A stretch of 23,002 nt of DNA, taken from NCBI GenBank assembly GCA_900540145.1, contig UQEW01000033.1, positions 1 through 23,002 of the forward strand, read 5' to 3'. Below, in pieces: positions 1 to 7,661 of the stretch. The translations under genes and the position numbers were made by a program. This stretch comes from an uncultured Eubacteriales bacterium. Its GTDB lineage: Bacteria; Bacillota; Clostridia; Peptostreptococcales; Anaerovoracaceae. Below the pieces are notes generated by a model, which was not told the origin of the DNA, did not search any database, and was given only the letters and a program-made list of their open reading frames with translations. How positions within the stretch are numbered: the first letter of the stretch is position 1; the number at the start of each line of letters is the position of its first letter.

Positions 1-297
1 TTATGGAAATTCGCTGACAAAATTTCAAAAATAAACAAATTTTATCAGCGCCGGACCACCAGCTTCTTCTCACGTCAAAATCCCCCCTTCAAACTCCGAA
101 AATGTTAGCTGATACCTGGTTACTCGGGAGCAAAAGCAAACCTCGGAAACATAGACCCGGTTACCGGGATAGAATTATCTCCCACCGTCCAATGTACGAT
201 ATCAAAAGCCTTTTACGTGACACATGAAAAAAACACAGGCAGCAAAAGAGAGTACAAATAAGTCTTCCGTTGCAACGCACAAAAAGAAAAAGTAAAA
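1..297. other. Left-edge region without a defensible gene
   Basis: No open frame of convincing length is visible. On the minus strand a GTG at 73-71, preceded by a G-rich run (about 82-89), opens a frame of 24 codons that runs off the window. It could be the start of a truncated gene, but I do not recognise the peptide. Upstream of it on the same strand are two similar short blocks (about 115-130 and 151-166, core TCCCG-(A)GTAACC-RGG). In two different frames they read as fragments of peptide. This fits either a decayed coding region or a structured leader, and I cannot decide which. Confidence 0.3.
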
Positions 298-299
298 TA

Positions 300-334
300 A
301 AACCCCGGACATTCATACAATCTATCCGGGGTTT
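300..334 (-). terminator. Rho-independent terminator after alanine dehydrogenase
   Basis: A 10-bp perfect stem (300-309 with 325-334, sequence AAACCCCGGA on one arm) closes a 15-nt loop. Read on the minus strand it is followed by a T-rich tract (complement of about 280-299). It lies about 75 nt past the stop codon of the alanine dehydrogenase gene and would end that transcript. Confidence 0.85.
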
Positions 335-357
335 ATCTACGGTCTGAGCGATACCGC

Positions 358-386
358 CGCATTAACGATAATTTTTCGTTAATGCG
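358..386. repeat. 11-bp perfect inverted repeat downstream of ald
   Basis: CGCATTAACGA (358-368) and its exact complement (376-386) flank a 7-nt loop. No T-run follows on either strand, so it is not a standard intrinsic terminator. It sits between the ald stop codon and the real terminator and would form a stem-loop in the 3' end of the ald mRNA, possibly protecting it from exonucleases (inference). Confidence 0.6.
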
Positions 387-409
387 ACAGTCCCATTTTA
401 TTGCAAATA

Positions 410-1531
410 CTAGAATTCCTTTACTAAGTCATCAGGTGATACAAACGGGATATCATACTTTTCTGCAGTTTCAAGTAAAGTAAGCTTTCCATCGTATGTA
501 GTCAGACCTCTTCTCAGATGCTTGTCATCTTTGAGAGCTTTTTCAACACCCTTGTTAGCAATTGCCATAGCAAATGGCAGGGTAGCATTGGACAGAGTAG
601 TTGAAGCTGTCTGAGCAAATGCTGAAGGAATATTGTCTACGCAATAATGCATAATTCCTTCTTCATAGTAAACAGGATCGGTGTGGCTTGTGCTTCTGCA
701 AGTCTCAAGAGCACCCTCATCATCGCAAGCTACGTCAACGATCATTGAACCCTGTTTCATAAGCTTCAGATCTTCTCTGTATACCAAATGATCCTTTCTT
801 GTCTTAGGCCAAAGGATACAGTTGATCAGTACATCTGTTTCTTTCAGGCAGTTCAACAGGTTTGTCCTGTTGGAGAACATAAATGATACGTTCTTAGGCA
901 GGATCTCTTTCGCAGCCAGCATTGCATTGTAATTGATGTCGAGGATGTTTACATGGCATCCGAAGGCTGAAGCTAATTCAGCAGCGCCCATTCCGGAATG
1001 TCCGCATCCAATGATGGTAACTACAGGAGCCGGAGCACCGCAAACGTTAGCAAGCAGTCTGCCTGGTCCGCCGTTGATGGTCTGCTGGAAATGCAGAGCA
1101 GCTAAAAATCCGCCCTTACCTGCCAGTTCGCTCATCGGGCTGAGCAGCGGCCACTGACCTCTGTCATCGGAGATGTCTTCGTAAGCGATACTAGTGCATC
1201 CGCTCTTAAGTAAAGCTTCTGTTTGATCTAAATGAGCATTGGAATGAATGTAAGTAAATACGATCATATCCTTTCTCAGATACTGATATTCTTCAGGGAA
1301 AATTTCTTTTACTTTGTAGACCATATCTACAGAATTCCAAATTTTAGCAGCATCGGCTTCAACTGTTGCGCCTGCTTCTCTGTAGTCGTCATCGGAAAAA
1401 CCGCTTCCCTTACCTGCGTCATGTTCTACGAATACTTCATGGCCTCTTCTAACCAACTCAGCAACTGCTGAAGGAACTGCTGCAACTCTGTATTCGCTAG
1501 GTTTGATTTCTTTCATTACACCAATTTTCAT
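410..1531 (-). CDS. ald: Alanine dehydrogenase family protein
   Basis: The protein is predicted to oxidise L-alanine to pyruvate and ammonium with NAD+ in the cytoplasm, a typical electron-donating step of Stickland fermentation. It has 373 residues, close to the family's usual 370 or so. Key residues fall at the family's positions: Arg15 and Lys75 (pyruvate binding), His96 (catalytic), Asp270 in a VDVACDD context. A glycine-rich nucleotide-binding turn lies at 175-182 (GCGHSGMG). I chose the ATG at 1531-1529 because its ribosome site (AAGGAG) lies 10 nt upstream. An ATG 9 bases further up sits almost on that site. The C-terminal half (HYCVDNIPSAFAQTAS) departs from textbook Ald, so a related amino acid dehydrogenase is possible. 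It is expressed alone from a sigma-54 promoter at 1601-1617 and ends at a terminator near 300. Confidence 0.82.
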   Translation of the reverse strand: MKIGVMKEIKPSEYRVAAVPSAVAELVRRGHEVFVEHDAGKGSGFSDDDYREAGATVEADAAKIWNSVDMVYKVKEIFPEEYQYLRKDMIVFTYIHSNAHLDQTEALLKSGCTSIAYEDISDDRGQWPLLSPMSELAGKGGFLAALHFQQTINGGPGRLLANVCGAPAPVVTIIGCGHSGMGAAELASAFGCHVNILDINYNAMLAAKEILPKNVSFMFSNRTNLLNCLKETDVLINCILWPKTRKDHLVYREDLKLMKQGSMIVDVACDDEGALETCRSTSHTDPVYYEEGIMHYCVDNIPSAFAQTASTTLSNATLPFAMAIANKGVEKALKDDKHLRRGLTTYDGKLTLLETAEKYDIPFVSPDDLVKEF

Positions 1532-1600
1532 TTCGTGCATTCTCCTTTTCTAGACATCCTTAATCTGTGTTCTGCTTTAACAGCATTTACTATTTATATA

Positions 1601-1617
1601 TAGCAATAAGCGTGCCA
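1601..1617 (-). promoter_or_regulatory. Sigma-54 (-24/-12) promoter of ald
   Basis: Read on the minus strand the site is TGGCACGCTTATTGCTA. It matches the sigma-54 consensus TGGCAC-N5-TTGC, with exactly 10 nt between the GG and GC dinucleotides. Transcription should begin near 1591, leaving a leader of about 60 nt before the ald start. Two palindromic sites lie 85-150 bp upstream and a sigma-54 activator gene is adjacent. Confidence 0.88.
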
Positions 1618-1701
1618 TTTTTATGATATGTACGCAAACTGCTTTATATCAACACCTTATTTGTCGCCTTGCCATTTTCTTTGAAACGCAGAGGAACTTT
1701 T

Positions 1702-1749
1702 GGCTAAAATTCGCCGCCAAGTTTTATTACTTTTCGGCTATTTTTAGCC
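1702..1749. promoter_or_regulatory. Two upstream activator sites, GGC-N8-GCC
   Basis: Two similar dyads share the form GGC-N8-GCC with an A/T core: GGCTAAAATTCGCC at 1702-1715 and GGCTATTTTTAGCC at 1736-1749. The second extends to a perfect CGGCTA-TTTT-TAGCCG (1735-1750). Their centres are 34 bp apart, and they lie roughly 90-130 bp upstream of the sigma-54 promoter, where enhancer-binding proteins normally sit. The adjacent activator gene (1760-3193) is the obvious candidate binder; that assignment is inference. Confidence 0.7.
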
Positions 1750-1759
1750 GATATTAATA

Positions 1760-3193
1760 TCATCTCAGCCCCAGCTTTTCCATCCTGTAAACAAGAGTTT
1801 TTCTCGGCAGCCCAAGGATTTCTCCGGCCTTTGTCTTGTTCCCATGAGCCATTTCCAAAGCGTTCTCCACCATTTTTCGCTCTACTGCTTCCATAATCTC
1901 ATGGTATGCTATTCTTCCGCTATCACTGTTATGAGCTAAGAGTTTAGCTGTCTCACTTTCCTCTTGGCTGAAAACTCCTAATCTCTCGTCTCTTTCTCTT
2001 TCCATCTTTTCCAGCATGTATTTAGGTATCTGTTCCCTTGTAAGAACAGTTCCGTCTTTTAGAGATGTTATCATTGACTCTATGGTATTGGAAAGTTCTC
2101 TGACGTTGCCATCCCATGAGTAGTTCATAAACATCTGCCTGACTTCCTCATCTACGCCGGTCACTTCTTTGCTGTAAGCTCTTTTATAATAGTCTACATA
2201 ATATTTTATAAAAAGTATTATATCTTCTTTACGCTCTCTCAGCGGAGGTAAGGTTATTAATCCTCCGGAAAATCTGTAAAACAGGTCTTTCCTGATTATA
2301 CCCTCGTCTATCGCTTCTAATGGTTCGATATTCATTGCACCTATGACTTTTACATTCACATGTTTGTCCCTATTGCTTCCAAGGGGTCTAAAGCTGCCGT
2401 CTTGTAATACTCTGAGCAGCTTTGGCTGTACATTATATGGAATAGAATTAAGTTCATCTAAAAATAAGATCCCTCCGTCTGCTTGCTCGAAAAGACCTTT
2501 CCTGTTTTCTGCCCCCGTATACGCTCCTCTGACCGTACCGAACAATATGGCCTCCATGAGATTTTCCGGCACTGCAGCGCAATTCTGTATCACTACCTTA
2601 TCCCTAGGCACTTTGCAATACGTTATCATAGACTGCGCAAACATTTCCTTGCCTGTTCCTGTTTCTCCATATATCAAAGTAGGGTTGGGCAATGTAGCCA
2701 AAATTTTTGCCTTCTCAATGTTTTCCTTCATTTGCTTATTTGCCGTCAGTATAGTATCGAAGGTTATCATTCCGGCATCTTTTTTTAGCCGTAAAACGAA
2801 CTCGTCAAATTTTCTGTTAGCATCGTTGGCGCCGCCGTCATTTTCATCTACATCCATGGCAAGTTCAACTACGGCTATCAACTTACCTTTTTTCATCAAT
2901 GGAAAGGTCACGTTGTTGGTAACGTATCTGTTATTGAGGTAATCATAATATTCTTGCCTCTTATTGATTATTATTTCGCCTGTTTCTATGCATTTTATAA
3001 CACTGCTGTTTTCTCTGTTAAGGCTCGGGTAAATTTCCAGATAATTTTTGTTAAAATATCCTGAAGGATATCTCTTATCTTCTCCATCGTTAAGTTTTTC
3101 GTCGTATCGTGTGTTATAAATTATCCTGCAATCTTTATCTACTATAAATATGTAATCCAGGCTGTTTACCACCAAGCTTCCTATGTTAAGCAT
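1760..3193 (-). CDS. Sigma-54-dependent activator (PAS-AAA+-Fis type), likely ald regulator
   Basis: This 477-residue enhancer-binding protein remodels sigma-54 RNA polymerase using ATP. An N-terminal PAS-like sensor spans about 5-115. The AAA+ domain runs from about 145 to 385, with Walker A GETGTGKE at 176-183, the sigma-54 contact loop GAYTGA at 223-228 (a Tyr variant of GAFTGA), and Walker B GGILFLDE at 240-247. A Fis-type helix-turn-helix (GNKTKAGEILGLPRKTL) closes the protein. Architecture matches the RocR/PrdR-type regulators of amino acid fermentation. It is clearly paralogous to the activator at 11334-12779. A GGAGG ribosome site lies 4 nt before the ATG. It follows the LysR gene by 48 nt with no terminator seen, so it may be cotranscribed with selA-selB. 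Its stop is UGA, so UGA also works as an ordinary stop here. Confidence 0.88.
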   Translation of the reverse strand: MLNIGSLVVNSLDYIFIVDKDCRIIYNTRYDEKLNDGEDKRYPSGYFNKNYLEIYPSLNRENSSVIKCIETGEIIINKRQEYYDYLNNRYVTNNVTFPLMKKGKLIAVVELAMDVDENDGGANDANRKFDEFVLRLKKDAGMITFDTILTANKQMKENIEKAKILATLPNPTLIYGETGTGKEMFAQSMITYCKVPRDKVVIQNCAAVPENLMEAILFGTVRGAYTGAENRKGLFEQADGGILFLDELNSIPYNVQPKLLRVLQDGSFRPLGSNRDKHVNVKVIGAMNIEPLEAIDEGIIRKDLFYRFSGGLITLPPLRERKEDIILFIKYYVDYYKRAYSKEVTGVDEEVRQMFMNYSWDGNVRELSNTIESMITSLKDGTVLTREQIPKYMLEKMERERDERLGVFSQEESETAKLLAHNSDSGRIAYHEIMEAVERKMVENALEMAHGNKTKAGEILGLPRKTLVYRMEKLGLR

Positions 3194-3241
3194 AAAGCCT
3201 CCTTCTGTTTGAAGTCTCCGGCGTGCTGTTTTTTAACTTTT

Positions 3242-4138
3242 TCACCCGTTGAACTGATTCAAAACAAATTCTCTGAATTTAGTGGCAGTAGGCGAAAGAG
3301 TAATGTTTTTATTAGTCACCATATAAAACTCTCTTTCGATGTTTAAATCCGCCAATTTAAAAGCCAAATAATTGGCGTTGATATCCTTTTTAACAGCTAT
3401 TTGCGAAAGTACGGAAACGCCCAGACCTCCGGCTACGCATCTTTTAATGGACTCCAGACTATTGACAGTAGCGATTATCCCCGGTCTTTTGCCTTTTCCG
3501 GTGTAAACCAGGTCTTCAAAAGTGCTTCTGGTAGCTGAGCCCTCTTCACGCCACACAAAGCTCTCTTCCAAGAAATCTTCCTTGCTTATGTATTGAGATT
3601 CCTCACGCAGCTTTAAAAACTTTTCATTTTTAGGTGTTATGAGCATCATAGGGTCCTTAAAAAGCAAATCATATCTTAGACCGTTATTTTTATATCCGCC
3701 TGTGAATCCCAGCTCTCCGTCGTTTTCCATTATAGAATCCCATACGGTCTCACTGTCGGATTGCTCCATATAGAATCTCACTTGCGGAAAGACCTTGCGA
3801 AATCCTGTCATGAGCTCCGGCACTATATATTCTCCCGGTATACTGGAAGCTCTCAAATCTATAATGCCTGAAAATTCAGAGCCTCTTCTTCCAACCTCCA
3901 TAATGGCCTTTTCTCTGGTATTTATTAGGCTGATGGCATATTTATAAAACGCTCTGCCTTCCTTTGTAGGTCTTGATTCCTTTCCGAGCCTATCGATCAG
4001 AGTCACTCCCAGTTCTTTTTCCAGCGTGCTTATGTGGGTGCTTATGGTAGGCTGAGTAAGAAAAGACGCATCCGCCGCCTTGGAAAAGCTTTTATATTTT
4101 ATTACGTTTACGAAAGCCTCTATTTGTTTAAATTCCAT
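3242..4138 (-). CDS. LysR-type regulator, selenium-metabolism-associated type
   Basis: The protein has 298 residues: a winged helix-turn-helix at 1-60 (KAADASFLTQPTISTHISTLE is the recognition region) and a periplasmic-binding-like effector domain from about 90 to 290. LysR proteins of this kind recur next to selA/selB in Clostridia, and the family is known as a selenium-metabolism-associated LysR regulator. The effector and targets are not established here. It starts 8 nt after the selB stop, so it is part of the selA-selB transcript. The stop codon is UGA, followed two codons later by UAA. Family membership is secure; the link to selenium rests on context and resemblance. Confidence 0.82.
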   Translation of the reverse strand: MEFKQIEAFVNVIKYKSFSKAADASFLTQPTISTHISTLEKELGVTLIDRLGKESRPTKEGRAFYKYAISLINTREKAIMEVGRRGSEFSGIIDLRASSIPGEYIVPELMTGFRKVFPQVRFYMEQSDSETVWDSIMENDGELGFTGGYKNNGLRYDLLFKDPMMLITPKNEKFLKLREESQYISKEDFLEESFVWREEGSATRSTFEDLVYTGKGKRPGIIATVNSLESIKRCVAGGLGVSVLSQIAVKKDINANYLAFKLADLNIEREFYMVTNKNITLSPTATKFREFVLNQFNG

Positions 4139-4146
4139 AACGTCTC

Positions 4147-6054
4147 CTATATCAGAACTCTTGCGTCATCTACTTTTTGAGTAATCTTGTTGTTATCCAG
4201 ATATTCCAAGATCTCCACTGCATATTTTCTGGAAGTTCCTATCATATCTCTGAATTCAGCCAGCGTGATCCTTCCGTCGTTTTTTATCTTTTCCTTTAGT
4301 CCTGAAAGGGCCCGGTCAAAGTCTTCTCTTCCTATACAGTACTGGTAATTCAGTCTTACTAATTGACCGCCGCTTACAAGTGCATCTATGATATGCTTTG
4401 CATTATTTTGGTCGTTTTCTGTCTGAAGGACTTCATCTATAGTAGGCATTTCATATTTTCTATCTGCGTAAAGCTTCAATATTCTTTGCCTCATAGCCTC
4501 CATTTCAGGAGAATAGCTTATGGCAAAGTCAGCCAGGGAAATGCTCTTAGGTCCAATCTTTACCAGCTTTTCCTCCTCCATCAAAGCCATTATCTCCTCA
4601 GAAAGCTTGGCGTCAGGTATTTGAAATTTCTTTGTTATCTTGGATTTGAATTCTTCTTTGTTCATGCCTTCAGAAAGGCTGTTTTGGCTATGATATTCTT
4701 CAAGGATTCCTTTGCTGTATTCCCATATTTTTTTAATATAGTCTCGATGAATAAGATATTCTTTTTTCACCGTCTTTACTTTATTTTCATCTATGAGAAT
4801 GCTGCTTATTTTTTCCAGTTCTTCAGGACTCATTCTCAATTTGGCCGCAAAGTAACCTTTCGTAAAGAAGAATTTGCTTTTTTCTTTTATAACGAGTTCA
4901 GCTACGTCTTTATCGCTTCCTCTGTCTTTAATTTCCATAGCGGCTATGGTCTTATCGTCAAACCTCTTATGTTTTTCCGGGGAGACTTCCAGCACTTTTC
5001 CGCCTCCTATGGTTTCCAAAGGCGAATAAAACCTTATTATAAATCTGTCATCCTTTTTAATGGCTACAGGTTCTTCCAGTCTAAGCTGGGCGAAACAGTT
5101 ATCGCCTTTGGCCGCCATATCCCTATCCATAAGCACTACTTTTCCGAGAGCCTGGGATGATCCGCAGTAGAAATGCACTCTGCTGCCGTTGGCTACGACT
5201 CTTTCTGTATCGTCGAACATCTCCAGCTTGACATCTACCATCATAGTCGGCTCCAGAGAACCTTTCGCCGCCAAAACGCTGCCTCTTTCTATATCTTCCT
5301 TCTTGAGCCCTGCTAAATTAACAGCTGTTCTCTGTCCTGCAAACGCCGTGTCTACAGACTGATTGTGGACTTGCAGATTTCTTACTTTAGTGGCCTTATC
5401 TTCAGGGTAAACTGCAATTTCATCGCCTTGATGTATGGTTCCTTCTATTAAAGTTCCTGTGATAACCGTGCCGAATCCATCTATGGTAAAAACTCTGTCG
5501 ACAGGCAATCTGAACAGTTCTTTCGCGTCGCTTTTAAGCAATCGGTCATCTATATTATCTACTATAAGCTGTTTAAGTTCTTCGATATTATAATTATCAT
5601 AGGCTGAAACTTCTATAGAAGGTGCATTTTCCATAAAAGTACCCTCCACCAGAAGCTTGGCATCCTCTTTGACCAGTTCTATCCATTCTTCATCATCGAC
5701 CAAATCTCTTTTGGTAAATACAAGTATGCCTTTTTTGATGTTGAGCATCTTGAGTATCTGAAAATGTTCAACCGTCTGAGGCATTACGCCCTCATCAAGG
5801 CCTATGACCAGGAGTACAAGGTCGATGCCACCGATGCCGGCCAGCATATTCTTGATAAATTTTTCATGACCCGGCACATCGATAATGCTTATATTATAGT
5901 CGCCGTATATCATATCGGCAAAACCGTTTTCTATGGTTATACCGCGTTTTTTTTCTTCTTTAAGCCTGTCCGTGTCCATGCCTGTTAACGCTTTTATCAG
6001 ACATGTTTTGCCATGGTCCACATGGCCTGCCGTACCTACTATTACATTTTTCAT
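4147..6054 (-). CDS. selB: Selenocysteine-specific elongation factor SelB
   Basis: SelB is the GTPase that replaces EF-Tu for selenocysteyl-tRNA and brings it to UGA codons marked by a downstream SECIS hairpin. The protein has 635 residues, normal for bacterial SelB. The GTPase motifs are G1 GHVDHGKT at 10-17, switch I RGIT at 37-40, G3 DVPGHE at 59-64, and G4 TKRD at 114-117 (the family's variant of NKxD). EF-Tu-like beta-barrel domains follow to about residue 340. The C-terminal third is predicted winged-helix repeats that bind the SECIS RNA. The ATG lies 2 nt after the selA stop, which indicates translational coupling. Its clients in this window are grdB, selD and possibly the deacylase. 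Confidence 0.96.
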   Translation of the reverse strand: MKNVIVGTAGHVDHGKTCLIKALTGMDTDRLKEEKKRGITIENGFADMIYGDYNISIIDVPGHEKFIKNMLAGIGGIDLVLLVIGLDEGVMPQTVEHFQILKMLNIKKGILVFTKRDLVDDEEWIELVKEDAKLLVEGTFMENAPSIEVSAYDNYNIEELKQLIVDNIDDRLLKSDAKELFRLPVDRVFTIDGFGTVITGTLIEGTIHQGDEIAVYPEDKATKVRNLQVHNQSVDTAFAGQRTAVNLAGLKKEDIERGSVLAAKGSLEPTMMVDVKLEMFDDTERVVANGSRVHFYCGSSQALGKVVLMDRDMAAKGDNCFAQLRLEEPVAIKKDDRFIIRFYSPLETIGGGKVLEVSPEKHKRFDDKTIAAMEIKDRGSDKDVAELVIKEKSKFFFTKGYFAAKLRMSPEELEKISSILIDENKVKTVKKEYLIHRDYIKKIWEYSKGILEEYHSQNSLSEGMNKEEFKSKITKKFQIPDAKLSEEIMALMEEEKLVKIGPKSISLADFAISYSPEMEAMRQRILKLYADRKYEMPTIDEVLQTENDQNNAKHIIDALVSGGQLVRLNYQYCIGREDFDRALSGLKEKIKNDGRITLAEFRDMIGTSRKYAVEILEYLDNNKITQKVDDARVLI

Positions 6055-6056
6055 AG

Positions 6057-7454
6057 TTACTTTTCCGTTATCCTCTTAAGTCTGTCAGCAATAATCCGGT
6101 ATTCATCCTCTGCTATGGTTCTAACATCAAAAAGTACTTTATCATGGTTTATTCTTACTATTATAGGCAGAGCATCCATCCTGAGTCTTCTTTCAATTTC
6201 CTGAGACGAAGCCTCATTCCATTGCACTGATACGCTGTATCCTTTTAAGACTGTAGCAGGCGCTGAACCGCCTCCCACCACATCCTCCGTAGCTTCTACT
6301 TTGGCATCCAAAGCAGGGGCTTCCTTTTTTATCATTTCGAGAAGTTTTTCTGCGTCGGTCTTGAGCTTTTCTTCACTCCTCGTCAGCATGGAAAGAACAG
6401 GGATTTTTTCTTTGGCGTTTTCATCGTCGTAATATTCCTTAAAAGTCGCTTCCATAGCTGAAAGAGTCATTTTATCTACTCTTAATATTCTTGCAAGAGG
6501 ATGTGATTTCATCATGTCGATGTATTTCTTTTTCCCTATTATAACGCCGCCTTGAGGTCCGCCCAGCAGTTTGTCGCCGCTGAACAAAATTATATCCGCT
6601 CCGTCAGCCATGGCTTCCCTGACTGTGGGTTCTTCAATACCATAGTCTCTCAAATTTATCATTAAACCGCTGCCCATATCGTATATTACAGGTAAATTTT
6701 CTTCTCTTCCCAGCTTTACCAGTTCTTTTAACGGCACTTCTTCAGTAAATCCGATTATCTTATAGTTGCTGGTATGGACCTTCATGATGGCTCCGGTATT
6801 TTCGTTTATCCTGCCTCGATAGTCGGAAAGCTTGGCCTTGTTGGTAGTTCCCACCTCAGCAAGATGAGCACCGCTTTCTTCCATTATCTCCGGAATTCTG
6901 AAAGAACCACCTATTTCAACCAGTTCGCCTCTGGAAATTACCATTTCTTTTCCTCGTCCCATGGCAGCTAGGCATATCATGGTTGCCGCAGCATTGTTAT
7001 TAACTACCATGGCAGCCTCCGCACCCGTTATCTTTTCTATGATCTTTTCCACGTGCACATGTCTTGAGCCTCTGCCACCTTTAACCGGATCATATTCAAG
7101 GGTAGAATACTTGTCAGCTACCTCTGCCACCGCATCCATAGCGGACTTGGACAATTTGGCCCTCCCCAGGTTCGTATGCAAAACTACGCCGGTTCCATTG
7201 ATGACCCGGCGCAGACTTTTCACATGGGAATGACGTACAGCTTCTATTACTTTGTCTGCCACCAAATCATATGAAACACAGTTTTCATCAAGTTCTTCAT
7301 CTGAATTGATGATCTCTCTCCTGACAGTTTCTATGACAGTCCTTATCACATCCACTACCTGTTCCCTGAGAAGGTTGCAAGATGCCTCTGCCACTCTCTC
7401 ATCCATCAGAAGTTCATCGACTTTGGGCAGCTTTCTAAGCAATTTACTGTTCAT
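6057..7454 (-). CDS. selA: L-seryl-tRNA(Sec) selenium transferase SelA
   Basis: SelA is the PLP enzyme that converts seryl-tRNA(Sec) to selenocysteyl-tRNA(Sec) with selenophosphate from SelD. It has 465 residues. The PLP lysine lies in FSGDKLLGGPQGG as Lys295, the same number as in the E. coli enzyme. RRVINGTGVVLHTNLGRA at about 82-99 and GTTNKAKLSDY near 202 are also typical. The frame stays open further upstream through the tRNA-Sec gene, but the correct start is the ATG at 7454-7452, preceded by a GGGGGA ribosome site. The gene lies 60 nt downstream of tRNA-Sec on the same strand and is coupled to selB. Confidence 0.96.
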   Translation of the reverse strand: MNSKLLRKLPKVDELLMDERVAEASCNLLREQVVDVIRTVIETVRREIINSDEELDENCVSYDLVADKVIEAVRHSHVKSLRRVINGTGVVLHTNLGRAKLSKSAMDAVAEVADKYSTLEYDPVKGGRGSRHVHVEKIIEKITGAEAAMVVNNNAAATMICLAAMGRGKEMVISRGELVEIGGSFRIPEIMEESGAHLAEVGTTNKAKLSDYRGRINENTGAIMKVHTSNYKIIGFTEEVPLKELVKLGREENLPVIYDMGSGLMINLRDYGIEEPTVREAMADGADIILFSGDKLLGGPQGGVIIGKKKYIDMMKSHPLARILRVDKMTLSAMEATFKEYYDDENAKEKIPVLSMLTRSEEKLKTDAEKLLEMIKKEAPALDAKVEATEDVVGGGSAPATVLKGYSVSVQWNEASSQEIERRLRMDALPIIVRINHDKVLFDVRTIAEDEYRIIADRLKRITEK

Positions 7455-7514
7455 GTTTTTCCCCCTATTCTGTTTTTGGAACTGCTGACTTTTATCACAG
7501 CTAGCAGTTGGTTT

Positions 7515-7611
7515 TGGCGGGAGTATGTGGGAATCGAACCCACCCAAGAGGCTACTAACCCCTCGCGCTGGTTTTGAAGACCAGAGGGCACACCAGCACC
7601 CATCTACCCCC
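7515..7611 (-). tRNA. selC: tRNA-Sec (anticodon UCA)
   Basis: Read on the minus strand, this is a 97-nt tRNA with encoded CCA. It has an extended acceptor stem of 8 positions (GGGGGTAG against ATACTCCC, with one G-U pair and a G-A mismatch at the inner end). The D stem is 6 bp with a 4-nt loop (GGGTGC-TGGT-GTGCCC). The anticodon arm is CTGGT-CTTCAAA-ACCAG, with the UCA anticodon templated at 7575-7577. A long variable arm follows, then a T arm GTGGG-TTCGATT-CCCAC. The long acceptor, 6-bp D stem, large extra arm and UCA anticodon are diagnostic. It lies directly upstream of selA. Confidence 0.97.
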
Positions 7612-7661
7612 ATGAGCAGCGCACAAACGGCGCTGATGCGAGCTTTTTCTATGCAAATTTT

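Noticed and set aside
1760..1762. UGA at the end of the sigma-54 activator as a possible Sec codon
   Set aside because: Read-through meets UAA two codons later, and the protein already ends at a normal place after its helix-turn-helix. UGA is an ordinary stop here, as it is for the LysR gene at 3244-3242.
2343..2942. A 199-codon plus-strand frame
   Set aside because: It lies entirely antisense to the sigma-54 activator gene, whose domains and ribosome site are unambiguous; the peptide shows no family features.
4363..5160. A 265-codon plus-strand frame
   Set aside because: It is antisense to selB, rich in Phe and Tyr as expected from reversed Glu/Lys codons, and has no ribosome site.
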